In this document: in pieces, positions 9,291-18,496 of the stretch
Numbering within the stretch: position 1 is the stretch's first letter
Layout: each line of letters opens with the position of its first letter
Source of the DNA: Chryseobacterium pennae
Lineage (GTDB): Bacteria > Bacteroidota > Bacteroidia > Flavobacteriales > Weeksellaceae
Direction of reading: 5' to 3'
DNA length: 64,000 nucleotides
NCBI RefSeq assembly: GCF_003385515.1
Contig: NZ_QNVT01000011.1
Coordinates: forward strand, 115,213 to 179,212
Notes under the pieces: model-generated
Told to the model about the DNA's origin: nothing
Database searches by the model: none
Seen by the model: the letters and a program-made list of their open reading frames with translations, nothing else
Position numbers and translations under genes: made by a program

Positions 9291-10619
9291 TTACCTTTTT
9301 AATTCAAAATCTTTATAAAACAATGTGCCATATTTGTCCAGGATATGGGTTTTGTTATTTTCAATTTTTCCATCTCCTGTATTGATATAGTACAAGGGGA
9401 TTTTTTTATTTATGATATCTTCCTCATCTTTGGGACTAAGGTTTTTAACAATCTTTATCTTGCTTTTTTTATCAAAATTTCCCACGAATAAAACCTGTTC
9501 GGAAAAATTTCCTAAATGAAAAACTGCAGGCTGATTGGCGGAATGTACCTGAATTTCCCCGATGAGATCTTTACAATATTTTAATTGCTGATTTTCATAA
9601 TCTTCATTACTGAATACACTTCCTTTAATCTGAATTTTATTGGCCGTTATATGAACTAAAAATGGAGAAAAAACTATTACGCATAATACTGGTTTCAGCA
9701 GCTTTTCATTCAGGATGTATTGTAAGAGGATCAGGATAAAAGGAACTGACGGGATCAGATATCCTGCTTCCAGTGGATACTTAATAAAGAATGCCAGATT
9801 AGAAATGATGATTAGAATACTGAATAGGGCAAAATGGTTCCTGGGTACCTCTTTTATTTTCTGATAACCTCCTGTAAAGAGTTGGATTCCTAAGCCTGAA
9901 ATAATGGAGGTCATTCCTAAGGCTCCATAGATGTATAATGTGCCCAGGCTCAACAGACTTGTGAGGTTAAATTCTGAATCTCCGGAACTCTGGAAAAAAT
10001 TAAATCCATATTTCAGGAGAACAGGCGAGAAAAAAATCCCGATAAAAAGAAAAGCCAGAACTGAAAATAGAATACTTTTTTTTACTTCTTTTCCCGTATA
10101 GAAATACGTAAGAAAAAGAAAGGCCGGCAGAAAAATAATATTATTGAACCTGGTACTTACCATCAATCCAAAAAACAATGCAGCTATCCAAAGGTTTTTC
10201 TTCAGAAGATAATATACGCTGACCAGCAGAAAGAACAAAGACCAGTTGTATTCCATGGCGATTGTACTGTTCAGATAAATAACCGGTACAAAAGAGAATG
10301 CGATACTAATGAGGAAGGCTGACTGTATTTTAAGAAGATTCAAAGTCTTAAAAAGATATAAGGAACATCCGAAAGTAAATAAAACCGAAAGTAAATTGAT
10401 GCACCAGTAAGGCTTGTCATAGACTAAAGCATATAAAAATTCAGGAAACGGATATCCGGGAAAACGGGAAACATTGTAAATATGATCTTCATACAATATT
10501 TTTCCTGTATAGACTTCTCTCCAGGCATCCAGATCTGAACCGAGACTATTAAAAATGAAAGGTAATCTTGACAGTACTACTATCAAAAGGATCATTATTT
10601 CCCTGAAATATCTTTTCAT
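9291..10619 (-). CDS. GT-C type integral membrane glycosyltransferase
   Basis: 442 residues with many hydrophobic segments (roughly 10-12 predicted by eye). The pattern resembles the GT-C superfamily that includes PMT/ArnT-like GT39 enzymes: an N-terminal membrane anchor, then an acidic first extracytoplasmic loop (GSDLDAWREV, residues 27-36) where the catalytic Asp of these enzymes normally sits, and a short soluble C-terminal domain (about 330-442). Such enzymes move a sugar from a polyprenyl-phosphate donor to lipid, protein or polysaccharide on the periplasmic face. Donor and acceptor cannot be told from sequence. It is divergent from the TPR gene at 10773, so it has its own promoter in the shared gap. 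Confidence 0.75.
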   Translation of the reverse strand: MKRYFREIMILLIVVLSRLPFIFNSLGSDLDAWREVYTGKILYEDHIYNVSRFPGYPFPEFLYALVYDKPYWCINLLSVLFTFGCSLYLFKTLNLLKIQSAFLISIAFSFVPVIYLNSTIAMEYNWSLFFLLVSVYYLLKKNLWIAALFFGLMVSTRFNNIIFLPAFLFLTYFYTGKEVKKSILFSVLAFLFIGIFFSPVLLKYGFNFFQSSGDSEFNLTSLLSLGTLYIYGALGMTSIISGLGIQLFTGGYQKIKEVPRNHFALFSILIIISNLAFFIKYPLEAGYLIPSVPFILILLQYILNEKLLKPVLCVIVFSPFLVHITANKIQIKGSVFSNEDYENQQLKYCKDLIGEIQVHSANQPAVFHLGNFSEQVLFVGNFDKKSKIKIVKNLSPKDEEDIINKKIPLYYINTGDGKIENNKTHILDKYGTLFYKDFELKR

Positions 10620-10772
10620 TTTTCTGTTGCTTTATTTTTGCTGCAAAATAAGTTCTTTTTATTGTACAAAGGATACAGATTGAGTGAGAAATTAAAACAG
10701 AAATGCTTTGTACAGCGCTTGGCTAATTGTGTATATTTGAGAACAGACATTATTATTAAAGACTCATTACCG

Positions 10773-11585
10773 ATGAAAATAGTATTTCTTTTATTCCCTG
10801 TAATCATATTTTCGCAGAGCAGAACCATGACTAAAGATCTGAATGATGTTCAGAAGAAGATTTTTATGAATTTGCTGAAAGAAGACGCAAAGGTTTCTGT
10901 TTTTTCTGTCCAGCATCAGCTCTATCTGGATTCAATCATTACTATTGTACCGAAAGAAGCTTTCTTTTGGCAGCAGAAGGCAATGCCTTTATTCAAGCAG
11001 AGAAAGTATGAACTGGGCATGGAGTATCTGAATAAAGCTGTTGAATTGGATACAACTGATCATTATAAAGAATACCGGGCATTTATAAAATGTTTATTTC
11101 AAAAAAATTATACCGGTGCTTTGTCTGAATTTGAAGAATTATCGAAGAAATATGAATCCGGAACAGTGATGGATCATCCTTATAGTTTTTGGATGGCCCT
11201 GTGCTATCTGCAAATGAACAGGTTTGATCTTTCCAGACAGTATATGGAAAAAGCAGTTGCCTTTGGAAGAAAACGTGATTTTGTAAATCCATATGAAATG
11301 TTTTATCTGGGGGTGATAGAATATGAAACTGATAATTATTCGAAGGCAGCAGCATATTTTGATGTTTCGCTGAAATATTATAAAGATTTTGCAGATGCAA
11401 AGTATTATAAAGCAATGTCATTGCTCAAAATGAATAAGAATGAGGAGGCTAAAGTTTTGTTTCAGGAGTCAAAGGAGAATTTTGAAAAAGGAAACTCGTT
11501 CAATGAAGGAAATTCGTTATATGAGTCATTTCCGTATCAGGTTTTCCGGTTTACGTATGCATATTCAGAGAAATATTTTAAATGA
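10773..11585 (+). CDS. Secreted tetratricopeptide-repeat protein
   Basis: 270 residues from ATG 10773, beginning MKIVFLLFPVIIFSQS, a short Bacteroidota-style signal peptide ending in Q. Several TPR-like helical repeats follow, for example around KQRKYELGMEYLNKAVELD, NRFDLSRQYMEKAVAFGRK, DNYSKAAAYFDVSLKYYKD and KMNKNEEAKVLFQESKEN. TPRs are protein-protein scaffolds; no catalytic motif is present. The frame is open for 45 more codons upstream but that part lacks a sensible start and would hide the signal peptide. Likely periplasmic; function unknown. Confidence 0.75.
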   Translation: MKIVFLLFPVIIFSQSRTMTKDLNDVQKKIFMNLLKEDAKVSVFSVQHQLYLDSIITIVPKEAFFWQQKAMPLFKQRKYELGMEYLNKAVELDTTDHYKEYRAFIKCLFQKNYTGALSEFEELSKKYESGTVMDHPYSFWMALCYLQMNRFDLSRQYMEKAVAFGRKRDFVNPYEMFYLGVIEYETDNYSKAAAYFDVSLKYYKDFADAKYYKAMSLLKMNKNEEAKVLFQESKENFEKGNSFNEGNSLYESFPYQVFRFTYAYSEKYFK

Positions 11586-11951
11586 ATTGAAACAGTTCCT
11601 GCTGAATTATAAAAATAAGGTAACTATATGCAGTTTTACACCGTTGTCATTAGTTTAGGTGTGTTTAAAATATGTGTTTCATTTTATGGCTTTTTTCTTT
11701 ATTGGTGTAATTAATACATGTTGATATTGGTTTTTGGTTAATTTTTTACTTTTAAATATTAATAAAATCAGTGAAAAATTCATTTTTAATGCTTTTAAAA
11801 TGAAAATAAATTAATTTTTCTCTAAATAATTATCGGTCATGAATTAAGTTTTGATCAGTAATTCCGGGATATTATTGATTTTTAATGTGTATAAATGTAA
11901 TATTTTTCACTAATAAATGATTTTAGTGTTAAAATTTTCATTAATTTCCAA
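11586..11951. other. AT-rich intergenic region before the T9SS protein
   Basis: About 370 bases with no supportable ORF. It must hold the promoter of the large exported protein gene. No strong hairpin or repeat was seen. Confidence 0.4.
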
Positions 11952-14900
11952 ATGAAAATTAATACATTTTTATTAACCATGAAAAACACTACTTACTTTA
12001 GTAGGCAGCACATCTTCAGATGGCTCCTGCTATGTTGGCTCCTGGTGCCTTGGGGGCTACAAGCACAATCATTAAGTCATATTACCTGGGATTCCCAGGT
12101 GGGATGCCAAATCTTCCGGGGCGAAAAAGGATCCGGGGAAAATCTTGTCGGAGCTTCTGACATTGATTCCGGCGCATGTGTCCGGGTCTGTGAAGGCAGT
12201 AAAGTGAAATATACTGCTCATGGCTCAAACATCAGTTTTGTAGCATGGATACCTACTGGAGGAGTGTTACAAACTACTTCAGGAGGAGCCAATATTGAAG
12301 CTGAAATTTTATGGGGAAATGCGGGGTCAGGTTCTTTACAGGCAACTATTACATTTACGAATGGAACTACTGAAACCCAAAACATCTGCATTGAGAAAAT
12401 AAATAAGCCTACTGCAGAATTCACTCTCGTTAACCTGAAAGACATCGTATGTAAAAATACTGAGGTTCATTTTGACAATTTATCCCATGCAAATGGCGGG
12501 ACTGATATTGTTAATTATTTCTGGGATTTTGGGGACGGAACAACATCTACAGCTTTTGAACCTTCTCATACCTATACTCAGGGTGGAGGAGTTACTGTTT
12601 CTTTAACGGTAACCAACAAATGTGGATGCTCAGAAACGACCTATCAAAAATTAGAAATAGCAGAAGCCCCACCAGTACAGATCAGCTGTGCTTCAGTGGT
12701 GTGTGAAGGCAGTGCTGAAAGGTACAGCGTGAAGAATGGCTGCAAAGGAGAATGGAAAGTGATTGGAGGATCTTGGCAGAATATCTCAGAAAACGAAATC
12801 GAAGTAAAATGGGACAGTGTAGATCCTGAAGACGGTTTTGGCTATGTGATGTATAGATCTGAATGTGGCTGCCCGGTATGGACTACTGTTAAGATTCCTG
12901 TGATTTTAAAAACAGCAAGAATTAAAGGAGAATCAATAGTATGCTCAGGAAAGCAATACACCTATTCACTTCCGCAGTGGCCTACTACCCATATTGATTG
13001 GGATGTAACAGGACCTGGACCAGGTCAGTTGACGTATAACCAGCAAAGAAATGAAGTTCTTTTCACTGGAAGTGTACCGGGTACTTATACACTTACGGCT
13101 TCATATACAAATACTTTATTGCTATGTGGGGGCACTGCACAAAAAACGATTGTTGTAGAAGCTCCTGTAACAATATCAGGAGGGAAAGAGGAAATCTGTG
13201 TGGGAACACCACAGACATTTACGGCTTCACCTAATGTTCCTGTTATCTGGAATGTTACTTTAAATGGTGACACAGTACATACGTCGCCACAACCTACTAC
13301 TGCTCCTCTTGATTATCCTTTTTTAACACCAGGAAATTATGTGATTACAGCAATCAGAGGTGGATGTGAAAGTAATCCAATATTGATTAGGGTGGTAAGT
13401 GTTCCAAGGCCTCCAAGAGGACCTATTACGGGGGATATTGTAGTATGCCCAAATAAGCCTTACGTATATTCACTTTCATCACCAGTGCAACCTGGGGTTA
13501 TTCCGGTATGGAGTGTTACAAATGGTACCATTCAGGGAAGTAATGCCGGTAACAGTGCTACTGTTATTTTTAATCCTGGAGCATCTTCATACTCAGTATC
13601 GGTTGCTTACAGGACGGAAGGCACTGCAGCTTGTCTGTCTAAACCACTTTCATTGGCGATAAAACCGATGAATATTGATAAGGTTTATATTTATCAGAAT
13701 TCAGGACCTTTCTGCCCAAGCAGTACACAAAACTTTTCAGCTAATTTAGGTGGTATTGTTCCTGATTCTATGGAATGGAGTTTTGATACTCCTAATTTCG
13801 GAAGTGTTATATCCGGGCAGGGGACTTCTTCGATCACTGTAAACATTAACGAGGTTGCTGGTAGTGTATATTCAACTAACCTGAAACTGGAAGTTGTGGT
13901 ATGTGGGCAGAAAAAGATAATAATAATGCCTATAAGTAAACTAGCTCTTCCGGTAGTCAACTTTACGAACGTTGGAAAAGTGTGCTTAGGTTCAAACCTT
14001 CATTTTACTGTTGATCAGGGAGTGATTACTTCAGCAACAAATGTAACATTTACTTTTGCAAATGGAGATACCTATACCACAACATTCAATCCGTCTGGAG
14101 TATATGATTTCCCAAATAACGGGTACATTCAGAATGCTACAGGTGGAAATGTTAATCAGATCGTAACGGTAACTTATAGCGGAACCAATGGATGTGCATA
14201 TAAGCCAACAGCAAGTGCGAGCTTTATCATTCTTCCTGAAACAATTATTACAGTTTCTCCGGTATATAATCTTATGGTTTGTGATGACTTTCCTTTACAG
14301 CCTTATACCCTTACAGCTAACAGCTCTACAGGTCTTACGAATATTGTAGAGTGGCAATGGTTTAAAAATGGTGTTGCATTACCAGGATTTAATACCAATG
14401 CATATACTTTATCAGGAACAGGTCTTGCAGGAACCTATCAGGTAAGAGCTAAGGATGTTAATGAGTGTTATGTATATTCACAGGAGATCAAAGTAATCAA
14501 CTCTTGTCCAACAGCCAGTAACTGTACAACGCCTCCTATGGTGAGTTTTACTCCAAAATGGACTGGTTGTAATACAATTACTGTAAATAATTTAAATGTA
14601 AGTGTTGCTCCAGATGAAATCCAGTGGGTGACTAATAACGTGCTGACGCTGGTAAGCCCTCAGGGACAGCCTACGGCTACTTTCCAAACTAATCTTGCCG
14701 GTGCACACATTGTAAGTGTACGTTTAAGATATGGTTCATGTTGGTATTCAACAAGTTTTGAAGTTCGAAAACTATATGAGCCTAAATTCAATATTGGTCA
14801 GGTTTGTAGTGGGAACGGATATAATGTTACTTTATATAATTCATCTACAATATTTGAAGTTAATCCTGCTAGTTCTATAGAATATAGATTCAGTATGGCA

Positions 14901-16895
14901 GGACAGCCAGATCAGGTGGGTCAGACAGCTACTTATAATAATTTGGCGCCGGGTACTTATACCTTTACCATGAAGATGTCTATCCCGTCACAGCCGTCAT
15001 TGCCGGCATGTACGATCACGAAAACGATTACGTTGGCACCTGTTCCAAGTACGAATTTCTTACTTCCATTTAAAGCATGTAAAGGAGAGGTGATTACTCT
15101 TTCACCTAGTTCATACACTCCTGGAAATATCTATACATGGTCTTTTGACGGAACAGCTTTTGTGACTTCACAACAGAATATGAATGTAACATTCAATACT
15201 GCCGGACCTAAGAGCGTAAGCTTAATGATTAAGACTCCGCAAGGTTGTGAGTATAATTCTATTGCACGTAATATTACGGTTTATGCAGCTAATTTAGATG
15301 GAAATCTTACCCCTCCCAATGCCGTTGCATGTGAAGGAAGCTCACCGCTTATTTCATTTGTACCTTCAGGTACGGTACCTTCAGGTTATATCTGGATGAA
15401 TGGCAATGTTCAGGTGCCGGGAGCTCCTAACTCAATGAACTTTATACCGACACAATCAGGAAGTTACTGGCCGGTATTGATTTCAGCAGACGGTTGTACT
15501 ACTAATGTAATGAGTGTTAAAGCGGTAGATGTTGCATTTAAAAAGCCGCCGTATGTAAATATATCAGGACAAGCAAACATCTGTCAGAATAGCTATGGAG
15601 TACTTAAAGGTATTTTAACAGACAATACTCTGGAGTACAGATGGAAGAGAAATGGAGTTCCTTTATCTGCAGGATGGCTTACTGCTCAGCCAGTTGCCTA
15701 TACTGTAAGCGGATTATCAGCAGGTACCTATACCTTCACTCTGGAAGCTCGTGTACCAGGAACTACAGATTGTTCAGGATCTAAAGATTTTGTTGTTACA
15801 GTGAGCAATCCACCGGCAGTTCCTACAGTAACATATACTCAGGTTGGTTGCCAGCCTTACAAAATTCAACTTACAGTATCCGGACCTGCAAATGGAGAAT
15901 ACAACTGGAGTAATGGAATGAGTGGACAAACCATTACAGTAGATGAAGGAGGGATGTATAGAGTATTCTACACTGCACCAAGTGGCTGTAAAGTATATGC
16001 TCAGATAGATGTACCATTGAGTATCGAAAGTCTGATGTGGGTATTCCCTACAGGTTGTTACAGTTACTGTAGAGATAAATATCGTCGTATTCTTGGGCCA
16101 AAAGGAACCTTTGACTATCATCAATGGGAGAGATTTGGAGTTAATCTGCAAAGCGGAAGCAATACCTTCATTGATTCATTTAACTTTGTGGATTCCCCTG
16201 GAACTTACAGACTGAGAATTGATCAGACTGCAGGCGGAATGTATTGCAGATATTATTCAGGAGCAATGAATTATTATCCAGGGAAAGATTGTGGTATAGA
16301 AACACAATGTAACTTTGATGTCAAAATCGAATCTTTCAAATGGGCAGGAGATCATTATAATGTTCATGGAACTATATACAACAGCGGAAGCCTTCCGGTG
16401 ATGCTTAACGTTTCAAGTCTTTATGGATATGGAACTTATTTCCCATCTATGATTACGATTCCGGCAGGAGGAACATATGATATGAATGCCAATCCATTGA
16501 TGTTCTATCCAAATGCTAGTTATCCTGGAGGAAATGATGCAATTTTATTCTTAGGACAAGACGATTGTAAGTTTGTTGCTGAGCCACAGGTTATAGGTAA
16601 ATCTATTTCAGACAAAACAGGAAAAGGCCTTAGCCTTACTACGGCTTCTTCTCTGAAGCTGGCACCGAATCCTGCGAAGGAAATAGTGAAAGTTTCCTAT
16701 AATACAGGCAATGAGAAATTATTGGCAACACAGATCAAGGTTTTTGATACTATGGGTAATATTAAATTCCAGAAAGAACTTAAAGCAGCTTCAGGAGAGA
16801 TCAATGTAGACATCTCACACTGGTTGCAAAGTACTTATATTGTCATTGTACAAGCGGGAGAAACCTCGCTGCAAGGCAAATTGATTAAAAATTAA
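11952..16895 (+). CDS. Giant T9SS-exported PKD-domain surface protein
   Basis: 1647 residues. The N-terminal signal peptide ends at LQAQ (about residue 39; an internal ATG at 11979 would give a more compact 30-residue leader and may be the true start). A PKD-type domain is clear at about 160-245 (YFWDFGDGTTS, then SHTYTQGGGVTVSLTVTN). More Ig/PKD-like and SprB-like Cys-containing modules follow for over 1000 residues (repeated pattern of C-x-G, aromatic and Gly-Thr-Tyr motifs such as PGTYT, AGTYTF). The last ~75 residues (LAPNPAKEIVKVSY to QGKLIKN) are a type A T9SS C-terminal sorting domain. The protein should therefore be exported across the outer membrane and fixed to, or released from, the surface. 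Its role is unknown; adhesion or gliding would fit the architecture. It ends in a strong terminator and is monocistronic. Confidence 0.88.
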   Translation: MKINTFLLTMKNTTYFSRQHIFRWLLLCWLLVPWGLQAQSLSHITWDSQVGCQIFRGEKGSGENLVGASDIDSGACVRVCEGSKVKYTAHGSNISFVAWIPTGGVLQTTSGGANIEAEILWGNAGSGSLQATITFTNGTTETQNICIEKINKPTAEFTLVNLKDIVCKNTEVHFDNLSHANGGTDIVNYFWDFGDGTTSTAFEPSHTYTQGGGVTVSLTVTNKCGCSETTYQKLEIAEAPPVQISCASVVCEGSAERYSVKNGCKGEWKVIGGSWQNISENEIEVKWDSVDPEDGFGYVMYRSECGCPVWTTVKIPVILKTARIKGESIVCSGKQYTYSLPQWPTTHIDWDVTGPGPGQLTYNQQRNEVLFTGSVPGTYTLTASYTNTLLLCGGTAQKTIVVEAPVTISGGKEEICVGTPQTFTASPNVPVIWNVTLNGDTVHTSPQPTTAPLDYPFLTPGNYVITAIRGGCESNPILIRVVSVPRPPRGPITGDIVVCPNKPYVYSLSSPVQPGVIPVWSVTNGTIQGSNAGNSATVIFNPGASSYSVSVAYRTEGTAACLSKPLSLAIKPMNIDKVYIYQNSGPFCPSSTQNFSANLGGIVPDSMEWSFDTPNFGSVISGQGTSSITVNINEVAGSVYSTNLKLEVVVCGQKKIIIMPISKLALPVVNFTNVGKVCLGSNLHFTVDQGVITSATNVTFTFANGDTYTTTFNPSGVYDFPNNGYIQNATGGNVNQIVTVTYSGTNGCAYKPTASASFIILPETIITVSPVYNLMVCDDFPLQPYTLTANSSTGLTNIVEWQWFKNGVALPGFNTNAYTLSGTGLAGTYQVRAKDVNECYVYSQEIKVINSCPTASNCTTPPMVSFTPKWTGCNTITVNNLNVSVAPDEIQWVTNNVLTLVSPQGQPTATFQTNLAGAHIVSVRLRYGSCWYSTSFEVRKLYEPKFNIGQVCSGNGYNVTLYNSSTIFEVNPASSIEYRFSMAGQPDQVGQTATYNNLAPGTYTFTMKMSIPSQPSLPACTITKTITLAPVPSTNFLLPFKACKGEVITLSPSSYTPGNIYTWSFDGTAFVTSQQNMNVTFNTAGPKSVSLMIKTPQGCEYNSIARNITVYAANLDGNLTPPNAVACEGSSPLISFVPSGTVPSGYIWMNGNVQVPGAPNSMNFIPTQSGSYWPVLISADGCTTNVMSVKAVDVAFKKPPYVNISGQANICQNSYGVLKGILTDNTLEYRWKRNGVPLSAGWLTAQPVAYTVSGLSAGTYTFTLEARVPGTTDCSGSKDFVVTVSNPPAVPTVTYTQVGCQPYKIQLTVSGPANGEYNWSNGMSGQTITVDEGGMYRVFYTAPSGCKVYAQIDVPLSIESLMWVFPTGCYSYCRDKYRRILGPKGTFDYHQWERFGVNLQSGSNTFIDSFNFVDSPGTYRLRIDQTAGGMYCRYYSGAMNYYPGKDCGIETQCNFDVKIESFKWAGDHYNVHGTIYNSGSLPVMLNVSSLYGYGTYFPSMITIPAGGTYDMNANPLMFYPNASYPGGNDAILFLGQDDCKFVAEPQVIGKSISDKTGKGLSLTTASSLKLAPNPAKEIVKVSYNTGNEKLLATQIKVFDTMGNIKFQKELKAASGEINVDISHWLQSTYIVIVQAGETSLQGKLIKN

Positions 16896-16915
16896 TCCAT
16901 ACTTCATTCAATAAG

Positions 16916-16946
16916 CAGTGCTCTCCTCGGAGAGCACTGTTTTTTT
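16916..16946 (+). terminator. Strong intrinsic terminator after the T9SS protein
   Basis: Stem CAGTGCTCTC/GAGAGCACTG with a tight CTCG loop followed by seven T residues on the plus strand, 20 bases after the stop codon. Confidence 0.9.
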
Positions 16947-17010
16947 ATAACATGTGACCACTGAATTAAATCTATAATACCGTTTAAAATAAATGATGAT
17001 TACTGGTTTT

Positions 17011-17150
17011 AATGATGGTAGCTCTATACAATTTTGGATAAAGCATTTGTTTTGTCATTCCGACGAAGGAAAAATTTCATATATAGTTTAGATTCTTCTT
17101 TCGTCAGAATGACAGAAATGTAAAATTGTATACAAAGAAGCTCCAATGAT
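17011..17150. mobile_element. Palindromic MITE-like element with 6-bp target duplication
   Basis: A 128-bp imperfect palindrome (17017-17144). Outer arms are GGTAGCTCTATACAATTTT on the left and AAAATTGTATACAAAGAAGCTCC, written in two parts (AAAATTGTAT ACAAAGAAGCTCC), on the right. Inner arms are TTGTCATTCCGACGAAGGA and TTCTTTCGTCAGAATGACA. The element is flanked on both sides by AATGAT (17011-17016 and 17145-17150), as expected of a target-site duplication. It has no coding capacity, so it would depend on a transposase elsewhere. The inner arms resemble the TTGTCATTCnGACGAAGGA palindromes I know as common in flavobacterial intergenic DNA; that link is from memory, not a search. Confidence 0.7.
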
Positions 17151-17161
17151 TAATTTAATTG

Positions 17162-17354
17162 ATTATTGCCTTTAATGTTTCATTTGCCCAGGTAGCAATT
17201 GATTCTGGAATCCCTTGGTAAAGCGATGATTCTTCCCCAGATAACGACTCCTCATACGAACATTAAAAGGCTATATCCGGGAATGATCTGCTATGATTTT
17301 ACCAGCAAATCATTAACCATATTTGACGGATCAGTCTGGAATTATTGGAAATAA
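17162..17354 (+). pseudogene. Internally deleted relative of the secreted protein gene at 32.9 kb
   Basis: Two fragments of one gene survive. 17162-17205 reads IIAFNVSFAQVAID, matching the signal-peptide end VVFNLSVAQVAIG of the protein at 32855-33370. 17217-17354 reads GKAMILPQITTPHTNIK and on to DGSVWNYWK-stop, matching that protein's last 45 residues almost without change. The middle (over 100 codons) is missing, the two halves are out of frame by one base, and no start codon remains. A terminator follows at a spacing like that of the intact copy. Confidence 0.8.
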
Positions 17355-17404
17355 TTGATAAAAATATGCCGGTAATACGGTTTGTACAGGTCTTTAGTAT
17401 TACA

Positions 17405-17433
17405 AGTGGTATTCATCAATACCACTGCTTTTT
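17405..17433 (+). terminator. Terminator of the fossil gene
   Basis: Stem AGTGGTATT/AATACCACT with loop CATC, then GCTTTTT. It lies 50 bases after the fossil gene's stop, and its sequence context resembles the hairpin after the intact paralogue at 33437. Confidence 0.75.
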
Positions 17434-17444
17434 ATGGATGAATA

Positions 17445-18254
17445 TTAATACGTATCTTCACTGTATACTTTTTTTCCAAGATAGAAAAGCTCATGTTTTT
17501 TCAGGTTCACATTATCTTCAAAAATATCATGCACAAAGCGAACAAGCTCATTTACCTTTTCCCGTTGTGTAATTCTGATCCGGGATTCAAAATTAGAAGT
17601 AAATCCGCTCTTAGTATAGTTCAATGATCCGAGATAAGCCACTTTTCTATCAATCACATAAATCTTTGAATGCAGAAACTTATTGTCATAACGATTATTT
17701 CGAATGTATTTGAAATTCAGATTTTCAGAATAATGATAGGTATAGATCTCCATTTTTTCCACTTTAGTTTTCTTTTCCCAGCATCTGAAAAATCCATACA
17801 GGGAAGCAACCGCGACCAAAAGCGCAACGAAATTATTCGAATTGGTAAAGTCATCAACAAGATGGATCCCGAAATAGATGAGGGCAAAGATTCCCAGACA
17901 AAACAATACAATAGAAGAAAGGAAGAATAAATTTTTCAGACTTTCCCTTTTTTCTTTTTTCTTTACATCTGTCACCCGGTTCTGATGGATAAGTTTTCGC
18001 AATATGTTTCCGGATTGTTCAGGTCTGAGATCACTGAATGCTAATCTCACATTAATATTCCTGTTCTTCAGCATAATAAGATCATCCAGCTTTACCTCGT
18101 CTATATAAGGAGAAATGATCAATACTTCCGCTTTTGCATTCAGAATGTCATTATTTAATTGAGTGCCTGCACTTTGTCCGACAAAGACTTCAACACCTTC
18201 ACTGTTTTCTGTATCAATTTTAAAATAATATTTTTTCTTTTCCTTATAATACAC
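17445..18254 (-). CDS. Membrane-inserted phospholipase D-like protein
   Basis: 269 residues. The C-terminal half has a PLD/HKD-type motif, LHSKIYVIDRKVAYLGSLNYT (written here as LHSKIYVID, then GSLNYTKSG), at about 193-215. The N-terminal half (AKAEVLIISPYID, about 40-52) resembles the start of a PLD fold. Two hydrophobic segments at about 108-150 interrupt the fold, giving a cytoplasmic PLD-like domain with a membrane hairpin insertion. Only one HKD motif is visible, so a dimer would be needed for activity. PLD superfamily members act as phospholipases, nucleases or synthases and the substrate is not evident here. The start is GTG at 18254; no nearby ATG fits. Confidence 0.75.
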   Translation of the reverse strand: MYYKEKKKYYFKIDTENSEGVEVFVGQSAGTQLNNDILNAKAEVLIISPYIDEVKLDDLIMLKNRNINVRLAFSDLRPEQSGNILRKLIHQNRVTDVKKKEKRESLKNLFFLSSIVLFCLGIFALIYFGIHLVDDFTNSNNFVALLVAVASLYGFFRCWEKKTKVEKMEIYTYHYSENLNFKYIRNNRYDNKFLHSKIYVIDRKVAYLGSLNYTKSGFTSNFESRIRITQREKVNELVRFVHDIFEDNVNLKKHELFYLGKKVYSEDTY

Positions 18255-18496
18255 GTTTACTCTTATTTGGTCTTGAAATTATCATGTTTCCGGATCTGCT
18301 ACTTTCGGAACTACTGGAAGCGAAGTCAAAGTTTGAACTTCAGGGACCAAATTTACGTTTCTTTTTATTCTCTGTTTTACGGAAAAGCGTAAAATGATAT
18401 TATCCTTTAATATCAGACTTTGATCAATAGGTTTAACTGCCAGATATTATGTATTTTCGTGTATAACAATACAGTTTTAATTTCAAAAAAATAAGG

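Noticed and set aside
15774..16151. 125-codon minus-strand frame inside the T9SS protein gene
   Set aside because: Antisense shadow of a strongly supported coding region; composition without domain.
18159..18392. 77-codon plus-strand frame overlapping the PLD-like gene start
   Set aside because: Cys/Phe/Tyr-rich chance frame antisense to the PLD-like gene; no motif.
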